Shown here piece after piece: positions 55,210 to 63,735 of a stretch of DNA of 64,000 bases. Made by a program: the position numbers and the translations under genes. Each line of letters opens with the position of its first letter. Within the stretch, counting starts at the first letter, position 1. The notes beneath the pieces were generated by a model. It was not told the origin of the DNA and did not search any database. It saw only the letters and a program-made list of their open reading frames with translations. Source of the stretch: an uncultured Desulfovibrio sp. (GTDB lineage: Bacteria > Desulfobacterota > Desulfovibrionia > Desulfovibrionales > Desulfovibrionaceae); assembly GCF_910584445.1 (NCBI RefSeq), contig NZ_CAJUBO010000005.1:1-64000 (forward strand). Reading direction: 5' to 3'.

Positions 55210-55531
55210 TGACGACTCCGCTGTGAAGATCGAGCCGCGCCGGACATGCCGCGCCGGCCCTCCGTGCGGAGGATGAACCGGATGCCGCACTTTTTCAAGA
55301 AATTTTTTAGATTGGCGCGCGAAACGCGGCATTCTCCCGCCCGGGCCGCAAAGCGGGGCGCCCCGCCCGCGCCATTCATGAATGCGGTGGCAGAAAAAAA
55401 GGAGGCGCGGCGTTTTTTAACCCGTCCTTAACCTGCCTTCCTGTAGGTTCTCCACAACCAGTGCGGCCCGGCCGCAGGGGGAGGGGCAACCAGCCGCCGG
55501 CGGAGACCGGCGCACATTCCAGGGAGGAAGC
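55210..55531. other. Intergenic region between divergent tolQ and flagellin genes
   Basis: 322 bases, no gene. It must hold the tol and flagellin promoters, but I find neither a clear sigma-28 nor a sigma-54 (GG-N10-GC) site. AGGGAGGAAGC just before the flagellin ATG is a very strong ribosome site, as expected for an abundant protein. Confidence 0.45.
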
Positions 55532-56416
55532 ATGTATATCAACAACAACGGCATGGCCGGCAACGTGGCAAACACCCTGACCTCGCACTACAACAATCTG
55601 TCCACGTCCACACAGCGCCTTTCCTCCGGCCTGCGGGTCAACTCCGCCGCCGATGACGCGGCCGGTCTCGCCATCCGCGAACTCATGCGCTCCGACATCG
55701 CGGCGCTGCAGCAGGGGCAGCGCAACGCCAATGACGCCATTTCCCTCATCCAGACGGCGGACGGCGCCCTGGGCGTCATCGACGAAAAGCTCGTCCGCAT
55801 GAAGGAGCTGGCCGAGCAGGCGGCCACCGGCACCTACGACTCCACCCAGCGTTTGATGATCGAGTCCGAATACCAGGCCATGGCCTCGGAGATCACCCGC
55901 ATCGCCAATGCCACGGACTTCAACAACATCAAGCTGCTGGACGGCAGCCTGTCGTCCAGTGTCCATGACGGCAGCGGCATGGACTCCACCGGCAAGCTCA
56001 AGGTCCATTTCGGTTCGGCCAACGACTCGGCGGAAGACTACTACTACATCCAGATCGGCACGAGCACCGCGTCCGCCCTGGGCGTCGGCAACCAGGCGGA
56101 TGCCTCCGCCAAGGCCTACACGGTCTCCACGCAGGCGGCCGCGCAGCAGGCCCTTGAGGGCATCAACGACGCCATCGTGTCCAAGGACAAGATCCGCGCT
56201 CATCTTGGCGCGCTTCAGAACCGGCTGGAAAACACCATCACCAATCTGACCACGCAGGCGGAAAACCTCCAGTCCGCGGAGTCGCGGATCTCCGATGTCG
56301 ATGTGGCTACGGAAATGACCAATTTCGTCCGCAACCAGATCCTGACGCAGTCCGCCGTTGCCATGCTTTCGCAGGCCAACAGCATGCCGCAGATGGCCCT
56401 CCAGCTCATCCAGTGA
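55532..56416 (+). CDS. Flagellin
   Basis: A 294-residue filament protein. Both terminal coiled-coil regions are complete: 'STSTQRLSSGLRVNSAADDA' with 'AGLAIRELMRSDIAALQQGQ' at the start and 'ESRISDVDVATEMTNFVRNQ' with 'VAMLSQANSMPQMALQLIQ' at the end. The central domain is only about 110 residues ('DSTGKLKVHFGSANDSAEDY' included), so outer D2/D3 domains are small. Exported by the flagellar type III system without a signal peptide. No other flagellar gene is in the window. A two-component pair follows 113 bases downstream. Confidence 0.95.
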   Translation: MYINNNGMAGNVANTLTSHYNNLSTSTQRLSSGLRVNSAADDAAGLAIRELMRSDIAALQQGQRNANDAISLIQTADGALGVIDEKLVRMKELAEQAATGTYDSTQRLMIESEYQAMASEITRIANATDFNNIKLLDGSLSSSVHDGSGMDSTGKLKVHFGSANDSAEDYYYIQIGTSTASALGVGNQADASAKAYTVSTQAAAQQALEGINDAIVSKDKIRAHLGALQNRLENTITNLTTQAENLQSAESRISDVDVATEMTNFVRNQILTQSAVAMLSQANSMPQMALQLIQ

Positions 56417-56529
56417 TACGAATGGCCCTTGCCCCGGGCGCCCACGGCCGGGCCGGGGCGCCCCGCGCGGAGGGGGACGCGGACGCTCCCCCGCCCTGTA
56501 TCACGATGCAAAAAACCCTCGGGGAAACC

Positions 56530-57276
56530 ATGCACGCCCACACAGACAACTGCTTTCCGGGTGACGGATCACGGGCTGAGATCCTTGACGCCACGCCTGT
56601 GCTCGAAATATTGCTCATTGAGGACGACCCCGACCTGTCGGCCCTCATCATGGAATATCTGGACATGGAATCCATGCGCTGCGACAACGCCATGACGGGA
56701 GCGGCGGGCCTGGACCTGGCGCTCAACGGCGGCGGCATAGGCTATGACTGCATCATCCTCGACCTGAACCTGCCGTTGCTGGACGGCCTTTCCGTATGCC
56801 ATGAGCTGCGCCACAGGGGCATCATGACGCCCGTCATCATGCTCACGGCGCGCGACAGGCTTGAGGACAAGCTTCAGGGCTTTTCCCACGGCGCCGACGA
56901 TTACCTCTGCAAGCCGTTTGAAATGCAGGAGCTTATCGCGCGGATCAATGTGCTGGCAAACCGGAAGTACAAAAATTCCCTTCTCCAGTGCGACAGCCTC
57001 ATCATGGACGTGGCCGGCAGGTCCGCGACGCGCGGCGGCAAGCGGCTCTCCCTGAGCGCCATTGAATGGAAGCTGCTGCACCTCCTGCTCGCCTCGTCGC
57101 CGCGGCCCGTGAGCAAGCAGAAACTGCTGTTCGAGATCTGGGGAGAATCCCCGCCGGACTCCGACAGCCTGAAGGTCCACATCCACAATCTTCGCAAGGC
57201 CGTCGATCTCCCCGGAGAAACGCCATTGCTGCAGACCGTTCCTGGTCATGGGTATGTCCTGTGCGCGAAACGCTGA
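56530..57276 (+). CDS. OmpR-family response regulator
   Basis: A 248-residue regulator. Receiver at about 22-135 with all key residues: the acidic pair in 'EILLIEDDPDLSALI', phospho-Asp in 'YDCIILDLNLPLLDGLS', Thr in 'VIMLTARD' and Lys in 'DYLCKPFE'. A winged helix-turn-helix of OmpR type follows at about 150-248 ('LSLSAIEWKLLHLLL', 'SDSLKVHIHNLRKAV', 'TVPGHGYVLCAKR'). Start 56530 has GGGGAAACC just before it; the frame is open to 56413. The sensor kinase gene overlaps its 3' end by 16 bases, so the two are a cognate pair. Target genes unknown. Confidence 0.9.
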   Translation: MHAHTDNCFPGDGSRAEILDATPVLEILLIEDDPDLSALIMEYLDMESMRCDNAMTGAAGLDLALNGGGIGYDCIILDLNLPLLDGLSVCHELRHRGIMTPVIMLTARDRLEDKLQGFSHGADDYLCKPFEMQELIARINVLANRKYKNSLLQCDSLIMDVAGRSATRGGKRLSLSAIEWKLLHLLLASSPRPVSKQKLLFEIWGESPPDSDSLKVHIHNLRKAVDLPGETPLLQTVPGHGYVLCAKR

Positions 57277-58556
57277 AACCCCGCGCCAGGATCAGCCTGA
57301 CGCTGTTCATCTCGCTTGCCTGCATCGGCATCGCCCTCCTGCCCGTCCTCATCTACAGCGCCCTGAGCATGGTGTTTTTCAGGACCGGCATCGACAGTCT
57401 CCATGAGGCGCAACTGACCAGCGCCATCGGGGAATACGCCCGGCAGACGGCGGGCGCCACCGCCGGCGCCCCGGTGCCGACCGGGGGCATCAACCGGCTC
57501 CATGTGACCGCGCGGCGCCAGGAACTGCCCCCCGGCGTGCGCGAGGCGCTCCCGCCGGCGCTGCATGATGAGACGCGCATGTCCGTCATCGCCGACGGCG
57601 CCGGAGAAAACGAAAGCATCTATGTGGTGCTCACCATGCCGCTGCGCGGCACGCGCTATTACGCCTACCAGCGGGTCTCGCGGCAGGAGGGGGAAACGTT
57701 CATCCGTCCGCAGATCCTTTCCACGATATATCTCCTGCTCGGCACAGGCGGCGTGATCCTTGTCGTGCTCCTCGTCTTCCTTCTGTATGTCATCCGCAGG
57801 ATCAAGCAGCCCACAAAGGCCCTGAGCCAGTGGACGGCAGCGCTGGATGCGGAAAACATCGACGCGCCCCTCCCGGATTTTGTGTACCCCGAGGTCTACG
57901 CCATCGCCGGCGTGATACAGGAAAGCCTGAAACGGCAGTACAGGATCGCGAAACGCGAAGAACTGATATGGCGGTATTGCAGCCATGAATTGCGGACGCC
58001 CATCAGCGTCATGCGCGTTGGCCTTGACCTCCTGAAAAAGACACTGGGACGCCAGGAAAGGAACACCGAGCAGGAAATACGAATACTTTCCCGACTTCAG
58101 CGATCGACGTACTCCATGTCGCATCTTGTGGGAACGCTGCTCTGGCTCGGGCGGAACGACATCCACCCCCTGCCCAACGAACATATCGAACTCTCGCTTT
58201 TCCTCCACAGCGTCATCAATGATGTCCGCAGGCTCTTTCCGCATGACTGCCAGAAGCTTCGCATCAGGGTGGAGCGCCATGTTTCCCTCATTCCCGGACC
58301 GGCCCTGCGTATCGTGCTGGAAAACATCATCCGCAACGCCTTCCAGCATGCGCTGGGCAATGCCATCTGCATCCTGCAGCGCGGCACGCGCATAACGGTG
58401 ACGAACACCATGGGCAGGGGCGGCGCACTGCGCGGGGACACGGGATTCGGCCTTGGCCTTGAACTGACGGAACGCCTCACGGCGAAACTGGGCTGGAGGT
58501 TCGGCATCACCCACGCCCGGGGCTATACGAGGGCGACGCTGGTCCTGCCGTCGTAG
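57261..58556 (+). CDS. Sensor histidine kinase, atypical ATP-binding G1 box
   Basis: A 431-residue membrane kinase: spans at about 12-36 and 155-178, a periplasmic sensor between them ('INRLHVTARRQELPPGVREA'), a HAMP-like linker, the phospho-His box 'YCSHELRTPISVMRVGLDLL', the N box 'LENIIRNAFQHALGN' and the G2 box 'GFGLGLELTERLTAKL'. The usual G1 box (DxGxG) is replaced by 'ITVTNTMGRGG', with Asn where Asp normally contacts adenine; some small kinase subfamilies share this. Start GTG 57261 lies within the regulator gene and is the only one that gives a normal N-terminus. Ligand unknown; expected to act on the overlapping regulator. Confidence 0.85.
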   Translation: MRETLKPRARISLTLFISLACIGIALLPVLIYSALSMVFFRTGIDSLHEAQLTSAIGEYARQTAGATAGAPVPTGGINRLHVTARRQELPPGVREALPPALHDETRMSVIADGAGENESIYVVLTMPLRGTRYYAYQRVSRQEGETFIRPQILSTIYLLLGTGGVILVVLLVFLLYVIRRIKQPTKALSQWTAALDAENIDAPLPDFVYPEVYAIAGVIQESLKRQYRIAKREELIWRYCSHELRTPISVMRVGLDLLKKTLGRQERNTEQEIRILSRLQRSTYSMSHLVGTLLWLGRNDIHPLPNEHIELSLFLHSVINDVRRLFPHDCQKLRIRVERHVSLIPGPALRIVLENIIRNAFQHALGNAICILQRGTRITVTNTMGRGGALRGDTGFGLGLELTERLTAKLGWRFGITHARGYTRATLVLPS

Positions 58557-58661
58557 CGCGGTTTGGCAGGGATATCTTCCATCAAAAGATGTCCAGGGTT
58601 TCGCCCGGCTTCCGGGGGCGGGCGACGGAAGCTGTTCTTGCCAAGGGGTGACGTCGTGTAT

Positions 58662-60119
58662 ATGCTGGCCGCCATGCACAAGGTCACCGTTTTCCGGGCG
58701 CCGCTCGCGGCCTGCGCCGGGTGCCGGTCCATGGCGCGCCTCATGGGCGTCGTCTGTCTTCTTGCCGCGCTGCTGCTGCCGCCGGAGGGTTTCGCCGCCG
58801 CGCGCGGCAGCGCCCCTGCCCCCATCTTTACCGGGGGCCGCACCCTGAAGTCGGGGGGCGACGCCGCTCCCGCGGGCGCGCTGGACATGGCCGCCGCCGT
58901 GGCCCGCGCGCTGGAGCGCAACCCCTCGCTCGGCGCCCAGGAAGCGCAGAGCCGCGCCTCGGAAGAAGGCCGCAAGTCCGCGCGGGGCGCGTTCGGTCCC
59001 AAGCTCGGCATGAGCTATTCCGCCGTAAAGCAGGAACGAAAGTCCTCCCCGCGCAGCGTGCGGCCGCCGGAACTGGGGACCTATTCCTGGGGGGTGGAGA
59101 TCTCGCAGCCGGTCTTCCAGGGCTTCCGGCTGCTCAACAGCTACCAGAAAGCCGCGCTTCAGGCCGAAAGCGACAAGGCGGCCCTGCGTCGGGCCGAGCT
59201 TGCCATGACCGAGCAGGTGCAGACCGAGTTCCTCGCCTATCTGCGCGCCGAGGAAAATGTCCGCAGTGAGCGCGATTCCCTGGCGCGCCTGCGCGACCAG
59301 CTGCGCATCACCAAGGCCTTTTATGAAGTGGGCCTGCGCCCGCGCCTGGATGTGCTCCAGGCGGAAGTGAACGTGAGCGAGGCCGAGAACATCCTCATCC
59401 AGGCCGAGAACACGCGCGACACGGCCCAGGCGCGGCTCAACACTCTGCTCGGCTTCACGGCCACGGCGCCCGCGCGCTATGTGGGGCGCCTCGGCCATGT
59501 GCCGTTCCGCCGCTCGCTGGAGCAATGCCTGGAGGCCGCCTACCGGCAGCGCCCCGACCTCCTCATGGCGGCCAGGGCCGTGGAGATGGCCGCCAGGGAC
59601 CGCCGCATGGTCCAGAGCGACTATTACCCCCAGATCGAGGCCTACTATAATATCAACCAGACCGGGAACACCCCGGATCTCCAGATGCGCGGCGACGAAG
59701 GCTCCCGCTCCGCCACCTGGGAGGTCGGCGCGCGCGCCGTGTGGAACGTCTTTCAGTGGGGCGTCACCTATTATGCCGACCAGCAGGCGGGCTGGGTCGT
59801 GACGCGGCTGCGTCACGAGGAGGAGGACCTCAAGCTCACTGTGGGCTACGACATCAAGTCCAAGCTCCTGGCCGTGCATGAGGCCGAGAAGCGCATCGCC
59901 GTGGCGGAAAAGGGCGTGGCCCAGGCGCGGGAAGCCTACGACGCGGCGCTTGCCCGCTATCAGGAACAGGTGGGGACCAACTTCGACGTGCTCGACGCCT
60001 CGGCCAATCTCACCCGCGCCCAGGCTTCGCTCACCGGAGCCAGGGCGGACTATCTCACGGCGCTCGCCCAGATCTATGTTGCCATGGGCGAATACCATCC
60101 CGACCTCGGGCGCCGCTAG
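58662..60119 (+). CDS. TolC-family outer-membrane efflux/secretion protein
   Basis: A 485-residue protein with a late, hydrophobic signal ('LMGVVCLLAALLLPPEGFAA' at about 29-48) and two OEP repeats: first 'LDMAAAVARALERNPSLGAQ', 'VEISQPVFQGFRLLNSYQKA' and 'VGLRPRLDVLQAEVNVSEAE', then 'LEQCLEAAYRQRPDLLMAAR', 'ARAVWNVFQWGVTYYADQQA' and 'QVGTNFDVLDASANLTRAQA'. It should trimerise into a channel for a type I secretion or efflux system; no pump gene adjoins. AAGGGG lies 7 bases before GTG 58656 and 13 before ATG 58662, so GTG may be the true start. RNase J follows after 50 bases. Confidence 0.88.
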   Translation: MLAAMHKVTVFRAPLAACAGCRSMARLMGVVCLLAALLLPPEGFAAARGSAPAPIFTGGRTLKSGGDAAPAGALDMAAAVARALERNPSLGAQEAQSRASEEGRKSARGAFGPKLGMSYSAVKQERKSSPRSVRPPELGTYSWGVEISQPVFQGFRLLNSYQKAALQAESDKAALRRAELAMTEQVQTEFLAYLRAEENVRSERDSLARLRDQLRITKAFYEVGLRPRLDVLQAEVNVSEAENILIQAENTRDTAQARLNTLLGFTATAPARYVGRLGHVPFRRSLEQCLEAAYRQRPDLLMAARAVEMAARDRRMVQSDYYPQIEAYYNINQTGNTPDLQMRGDEGSRSATWEVGARAVWNVFQWGVTYYADQQAGWVVTRLRHEEEDLKLTVGYDIKSKLLAVHEAEKRIAVAEKGVAQAREAYDAALARYQEQVGTNFDVLDASANLTRAQASLTGARADYLTALAQIYVAMGEYHPDLGRR

Positions 60120-60169
60120 CCCCAACGCCCACGACGCCGGCGCCGCCGGCGGACAGACAAAGGAAAGCC

Positions 60170-61825
60170 ATGAGCGAACCCCGCCTCACCATCACCCCCC
60201 TCGGGGGACTCGGCGAAATCGGTCTCAACTGCCAGCTCTGGGAAAGCGGCGACGGCGTGGTCATGGTGGACTGCGGCCTCATGTTTCCGGACGACGCCCA
60301 TCTGGGCGTGGATGTCCTCATCCCGCATTTCGGCGCGGTGCGCGAAGTGCGCGACAGGCTCCTCGGCATCGTGCTCACCCACGGCCATGAGGACCACATC
60401 GGCGCGCTGCCCTGGATCGTGCCGGAACTCAAAAACGCCCGCATCTTCGGCTCGCGCTTCACCCTTGCCCTGGTGGAGCACAAGCTGCGCGAGCACGAGC
60501 TGCTCAACCGCGTGGAACTCTGCCCTGTGGATGCGGAGACCGTCCAGCCCCTGGGCGACCTGGTCTTTCACTTCATCCCGGTCTGCCACTCCATCCCGCA
60601 CGGCTTCGGCCTGGGGGTGGAAACGCCTGTGGGCCGCGTGGTCCACAGCGGCGATTTCAAGATCGACCCCATGCCGCTGGCGGGTTCGGGCACGGAGCTG
60701 GCCGCCTTTCGCGAATTTGCCGGGCCTGATGGCGCGCGGCTTCTGCTCTCCGACTCCACCAACGTGCTGCGCGAAGGCCGCTCCCTCACCGAGCGGGAGG
60801 TCAAGGCCTCGCTGGAGCGCGTCTTTGCCGCCGCCCGGGGCCGCATCGTGGTCACGCTCTTTTCCAGCCACATCCAGCGCATCCAGGAAGTCTGCGACCT
60901 TGCCCGCCACTATGGCCGCACGGTCATCATCAGCGGCAAATCGCTTGCCAACAACATCGACATCGCCGCGCAGCTGGGCTTTCTCACGCTGCCGCCCGAA
61001 TTTTTCAACGCGCACAACGGCGTGCCGGACCTGCCGGACGACAAGGTGGTGCTCGTGGTCACGGGCGCCCAGGGGGAACCGCTTTCGGCGCTTTCGCGCA
61101 TGGTCTGGGGCGGCCACCGCCAGCTCGCCATCCGCGAGGGCGATACGGTGGTCATGAGTTCCCGCGTCATTCCCGGCAACGCCCGGCCCATTTCGCGCCT
61201 GATCAATGAAATGTACCGCCTCGGCGCGGAAGTGCTCTACGAAAGCTCGCACGCGGTCCACGCCTCGGGGCACGCCCACCGCGAGGAACTGCGCGACCTG
61301 CTCCTGGCCGTGCGGCCCGAACTCTTCGTGCCCGTGCATGGCGAATACCAGCATCTTGTCATGCACGGCCGCCTAGCGGAAAGCTGCGGCGTGCGCCGGG
61401 AAAACGTCATCCTCCTGCGCGACGGCCAGCCGCTGACCATCCTGCCGCACGAGTTTTGCCTGGAAACGCCGGTGGCCGTGGAGTGCACCCTTGTGGACGG
61501 CAAGGGCGTGGGCGATGTGGGCGCTTCGGTGCTGCGCGAGCGGCGCATCCTGGGCGATGAAGGCGTGGTCATCGTCGCCCTGGTGCTCGATGCGGAGACG
61601 GGGAGCGTCCTCCACGGGCCGGAAATGATCTCGCGCGGCTTCGTGTTCGAACAGCAACTGAGCCATGTGCTCGAAGACGCCAAGTGTCTGGTGCTGGACG
61701 AACTGGAAACATCCCCCCACAGCACCAGCCGCCTGCGCGAGAACATCCGCACCTCCCTGCGGCGCTTTTTCCGGCGCGTGCTGGAGCGCGACCCGGTGGT
61801 GGTGCCGGTCATCAGCGAAGTCTGA
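60170..61825 (+). CDS. rnj: Ribonuclease J (metallo-beta-lactamase / beta-CASP)
   Basis: A 551-residue cytosolic RNase with endo- and 5'-exonuclease capacity in its family. N-terminal 'ITPLGGLGEIGLNCQLWESG' and the zinc site 'GIVLTHGHEDHIGALPWIVP' (HxHxDH); further ligands in 'CHSIPHGFGLGVETPVGRVV' and 'HSGDFKID'. The beta-CASP domain follows with 'FSSHIQRIQEVCDLARHYGR', 'VVTGAQGEPLSALSRM', 'VHASGHAHREELRDLL' and 'VPVHGEYQHLVMH', and a C-terminal domain closes the protein. Length matches RNase J1 (about 555). Start ATG 60170 has AAAGGAAAGCC before it. Confidence 0.95.
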   Translation: MSEPRLTITPLGGLGEIGLNCQLWESGDGVVMVDCGLMFPDDAHLGVDVLIPHFGAVREVRDRLLGIVLTHGHEDHIGALPWIVPELKNARIFGSRFTLALVEHKLREHELLNRVELCPVDAETVQPLGDLVFHFIPVCHSIPHGFGLGVETPVGRVVHSGDFKIDPMPLAGSGTELAAFREFAGPDGARLLLSDSTNVLREGRSLTEREVKASLERVFAAARGRIVVTLFSSHIQRIQEVCDLARHYGRTVIISGKSLANNIDIAAQLGFLTLPPEFFNAHNGVPDLPDDKVVLVVTGAQGEPLSALSRMVWGGHRQLAIREGDTVVMSSRVIPGNARPISRLINEMYRLGAEVLYESSHAVHASGHAHREELRDLLLAVRPELFVPVHGEYQHLVMHGRLAESCGVRRENVILLRDGQPLTILPHEFCLETPVAVECTLVDGKGVGDVGASVLRERRILGDEGVVIVALVLDAETGSVLHGPEMISRGFVFEQQLSHVLEDAKCLVLDELETSPHSTSRLRENIRTSLRRFFRRVLERDPVVVPVISEV

Positions 61826-61955
61826 GGACGCGCGCCACCGGCGGACGGGCGCCCTCGGGGAACCTCCCCCGCCCGGCAACCATTTCCCGGCATGGATCTT
61901 GCTTCCATTTTCCTGCGGGCCGTGCCCGAGACCGGGCCGCCGCGGGGAGGAAGCC

Positions 61956-62222
61956 ATGGATACCCTGTGCGACGCGGAAGACCTGCCCTACTGGCTTTGG
62001 GGCGCAGCCCTGCTCCTCAGCGCCTGTCTCCATGCCCTGCCCCCGGGAGGGGCGGGCCTGTGCGACGAACTTCCGGCATATGCCGCCCCGGGATTCACGG
62101 TGGAAACGCCCCAGGTCGGTCAGGTGCGCGTCATTCCGCTGGCGAATGCCGAACTCGTCAGCCCCTGCGCCGGGTTTTCCACGGCATCATCGTCGACGGA
62201 ACGGAAGCTTGCGGAGCTTTGA
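61956..62222 (+). CDS. Small exported or membrane protein, unknown
   Basis: An 88-residue frame with an excellent ribosome site (GGGGAGGAAGCC directly before ATG 61956). One hydrophobic stretch, 'YWLWGAALLLSACLHALPPG', is either a signal or a span; the rest, 'YAAPGFTVETPQVGQVRVIP', is strand-like. No family recognised. It lies in the 410-base gap between RNase J and the convergent gmhB, just short of which it ends. The ribosome site is the main support. Confidence 0.5.
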   Translation: MDTLCDAEDLPYWLWGAALLLSACLHALPPGGAGLCDELPAYAAPGFTVETPQVGQVRVIPLANAELVSPCAGFSTASSSTERKLAEL

Positions 62223-62235
62223 GGCTGCCCGCCCT

Positions 62236-62814
62236 TCACGCCGCGCCCCCACCGGCGGACGGGTCGCGTCCTGAACTGAGGATGGCGTCGCAGGCCGCCG
62301 CCAGCCCCGGCCAGACGGGCGTTCCCGGAAAGGCGGCGAGGGTGGCGCGCGCTTCGGCATCCCCGGGGTCGGGCCGCAACAGGCCCGCGCGGCAGCCTGC
62401 CGCCACGCCGGCGGCCACATCCCGCTGTCGGTCGCCCAGCATCCAGGAGGCGCCGGGCGCGATGTCCAGTTCCGCGCAGGCCCGAAGGACCAGCCCCGGC
62501 AGGGGCTTGCGGCAGGAGCACGGGCCGGTGATCTCCGGCAGATGCGGGCAATGATACCAGGCATCCGGCGCCGCGCCCAGCGGCGCAAGCCCCGCGTCCA
62601 CCCAGCGCTCCAGCGCGGCCAGATCTTTGGGCGCAAACAGGCTGCGCGCCAGCCCGGACTGATTGCTCACCACCACCAGCAGCCACCCGGCGGCGCGGAA
62701 CCGGGCCAGGGCCTCGGGCACGCCCGGGAGCCAGCGCCAGTCCTCCGGCCTGTGGACATAGCCCAGGTCCTCGTTGAGCGTGCCGTCCCGATCCAGAAAA
62801 ATGGCGCGCTGCAT
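62236..62814 (-). CDS. gmhB: D-glycero-D-manno-heptose 1,7-bisphosphate 7-phosphatase
   Basis: A 192-residue HAD phosphatase of the ADP-heptose pathway for lipopolysaccharide core. 'MQRAIFLDRDGTLNEDLGYV' holds the nucleophilic Asp pair, 'LLVVVSNQSGLARSLF' motif II, and 'WYHCPHLPEITGPCSCRKP' the zinc loop (C-x-H and C-x-C) that separates GmhB from histidinol phosphatases. 'SWMLGDRQRDVAAG' gives motif IV. Start 62814 follows GGGAGG by 8 bases; a frame to 62985 runs through the MITE and is rejected. Anomer specificity not readable. Confidence 0.92.
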   Translation of the reverse strand: MQRAIFLDRDGTLNEDLGYVHRPEDWRWLPGVPEALARFRAAGWLLVVVSNQSGLARSLFAPKDLAALERWVDAGLAPLGAAPDAWYHCPHLPEITGPCSCRKPLPGLVLRACAELDIAPGASWMLGDRQRDVAAGVAAGCRAGLLRPDPGDAEARATLAAFPGTPVWPGLAAACDAILSSGRDPSAGGGAA

Positions 62815-62880
62815 GGCGTCAGCCTCCCTGCCGGCCGTTCCCCGGCGCGCCCGCGCACACGCGGCGCGGACTCCCCTGAC

Positions 62881-62987
62881 TAGTGTCTGCTTGCAAAAGT
62901 AGACACTACAAAACCCGTAAGGGTTTTGCGGCGGCATAGCCGCCGTGAGTGAGCGAAAAAACCACGCTTTTTTGCAAGTAGACACTA
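62881..62987 (-). mobile_element. MITE-like palindromic element, copy 2 (107 bases, inverted relative to copy 1)
   Basis: Reverse complement of 11701-11842 minus its internal 26-base palindrome. On the plus strand it begins with the hairpin TAGTGTCTGCTT / AAGTAGACACTA (62881-62908), continues with CAAAACCCGTAAGGGTTTTG and CGGCGGCATAGCCGCCG, and ends TTTTGCAAGTAGACACTA. CTAG flanks both sides. One base in the outer box (CTGC for CTAC) marks divergence between copies. Its right end supplies the stop codon of the cupin gene. Confidence 0.75.
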
Positions 62988-63503
62988 GCGGGACGCGGGT
63001 CCGGAAAGCGGCCGGGCATAGTCCGCATCGCTGACCTTCTCATACCAGATGGCGTTCTTGCCGTCCCTGACGCCGGTGAGCGCCATGTGGGTCATGCCCA
63101 CGGTGGGGGAAGCGCCGTGCCAGTGGCGCACGCCCACAGGGCAGCGGACCACATCGCCCGGCCGGATCTCCGTCACCGTGCCGTCGGCCGTGCCCGTGCG
63201 GCCCACGCCGGAGATCACCACCAGCGTCTGCCCGGCGGGATGCTCGTGCCACGCGGAACGCGCGCCCGGTTCAAAGGTCACATAGGCGCCGGAAACATTG
63301 GCGTCGGCGGTGGCGGGAAAAAGCGGGTCGATCCGCACCCGGCCGGTGAACCAGGCCTCCGGCCCGGGCACCGACGCCTTTTCCCCGGCGCGGATGACCG
63401 CCTGTTCCCCCGGGGCCGCGTCGTCCGCGGCGGCCGGGGCCACGCCCGGCAGGGCAAGCATCCCCACAAGCAGCAGTCCGGCGAAAACGCGCGCATGGTC
63501 CAT
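62985..63503 (-). CDS. Exported cupin-domain protein (carboxymuconolactone/quercetinase-like small cupin)
   Basis: A 172-residue protein with a signal peptide ('VFAGLLLVGMLALPGVAPAA', cleavage after about 25) and one cupin barrel: 'VTFEPGARSAWHEHPAGQTL' (GxxxxxHxHxxxxE-like, here H-x-H with Gln for Glu) and 'IRPGDVVRCPVGVRHWHGAS' (PxG...H). Such secreted single cupins are often annotated as tetracenomycin-polyketide or (R)-mandelonitrile lyase-like, but reaction is unknown. CTGGAGG precedes start 63503. The TAG stop is the first triplet of the MITE copy, as for the MHS transporter at copy 1. Confidence 0.82.
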   Translation of the reverse strand: MDHARVFAGLLLVGMLALPGVAPAAADDAAPGEQAVIRAGEKASVPGPEAWFTGRVRIDPLFPATADANVSGAYVTFEPGARSAWHEHPAGQTLVVISGVGRTGTADGTVTEIRPGDVVRCPVGVRHWHGASPTVGMTHMALTGVRDGKNAIWYEKVSDADYARPLSGPASR

Positions 63504-63735
63504 GGCATACCTCCAGGGTCGAAAGATGGCACAAATCGTCTGCCCGCGCAGCATAGCAGGGCGGAACGGCCGCTGCCAGCGTCATTTCCGGCAAAATCTT
63601 GCCTTTTTGTTCCGCGTCCGGGCGCCCGGGAGCGGCTTGACAGGGACAAACGCCTTGGGCAGAGTCGCCTCCATATGCCCCTGCGGGCCTGTTCGACAAC
63701 GCCGCCCCCTCATCGTTCCGCCACCCGGAGTGCCC

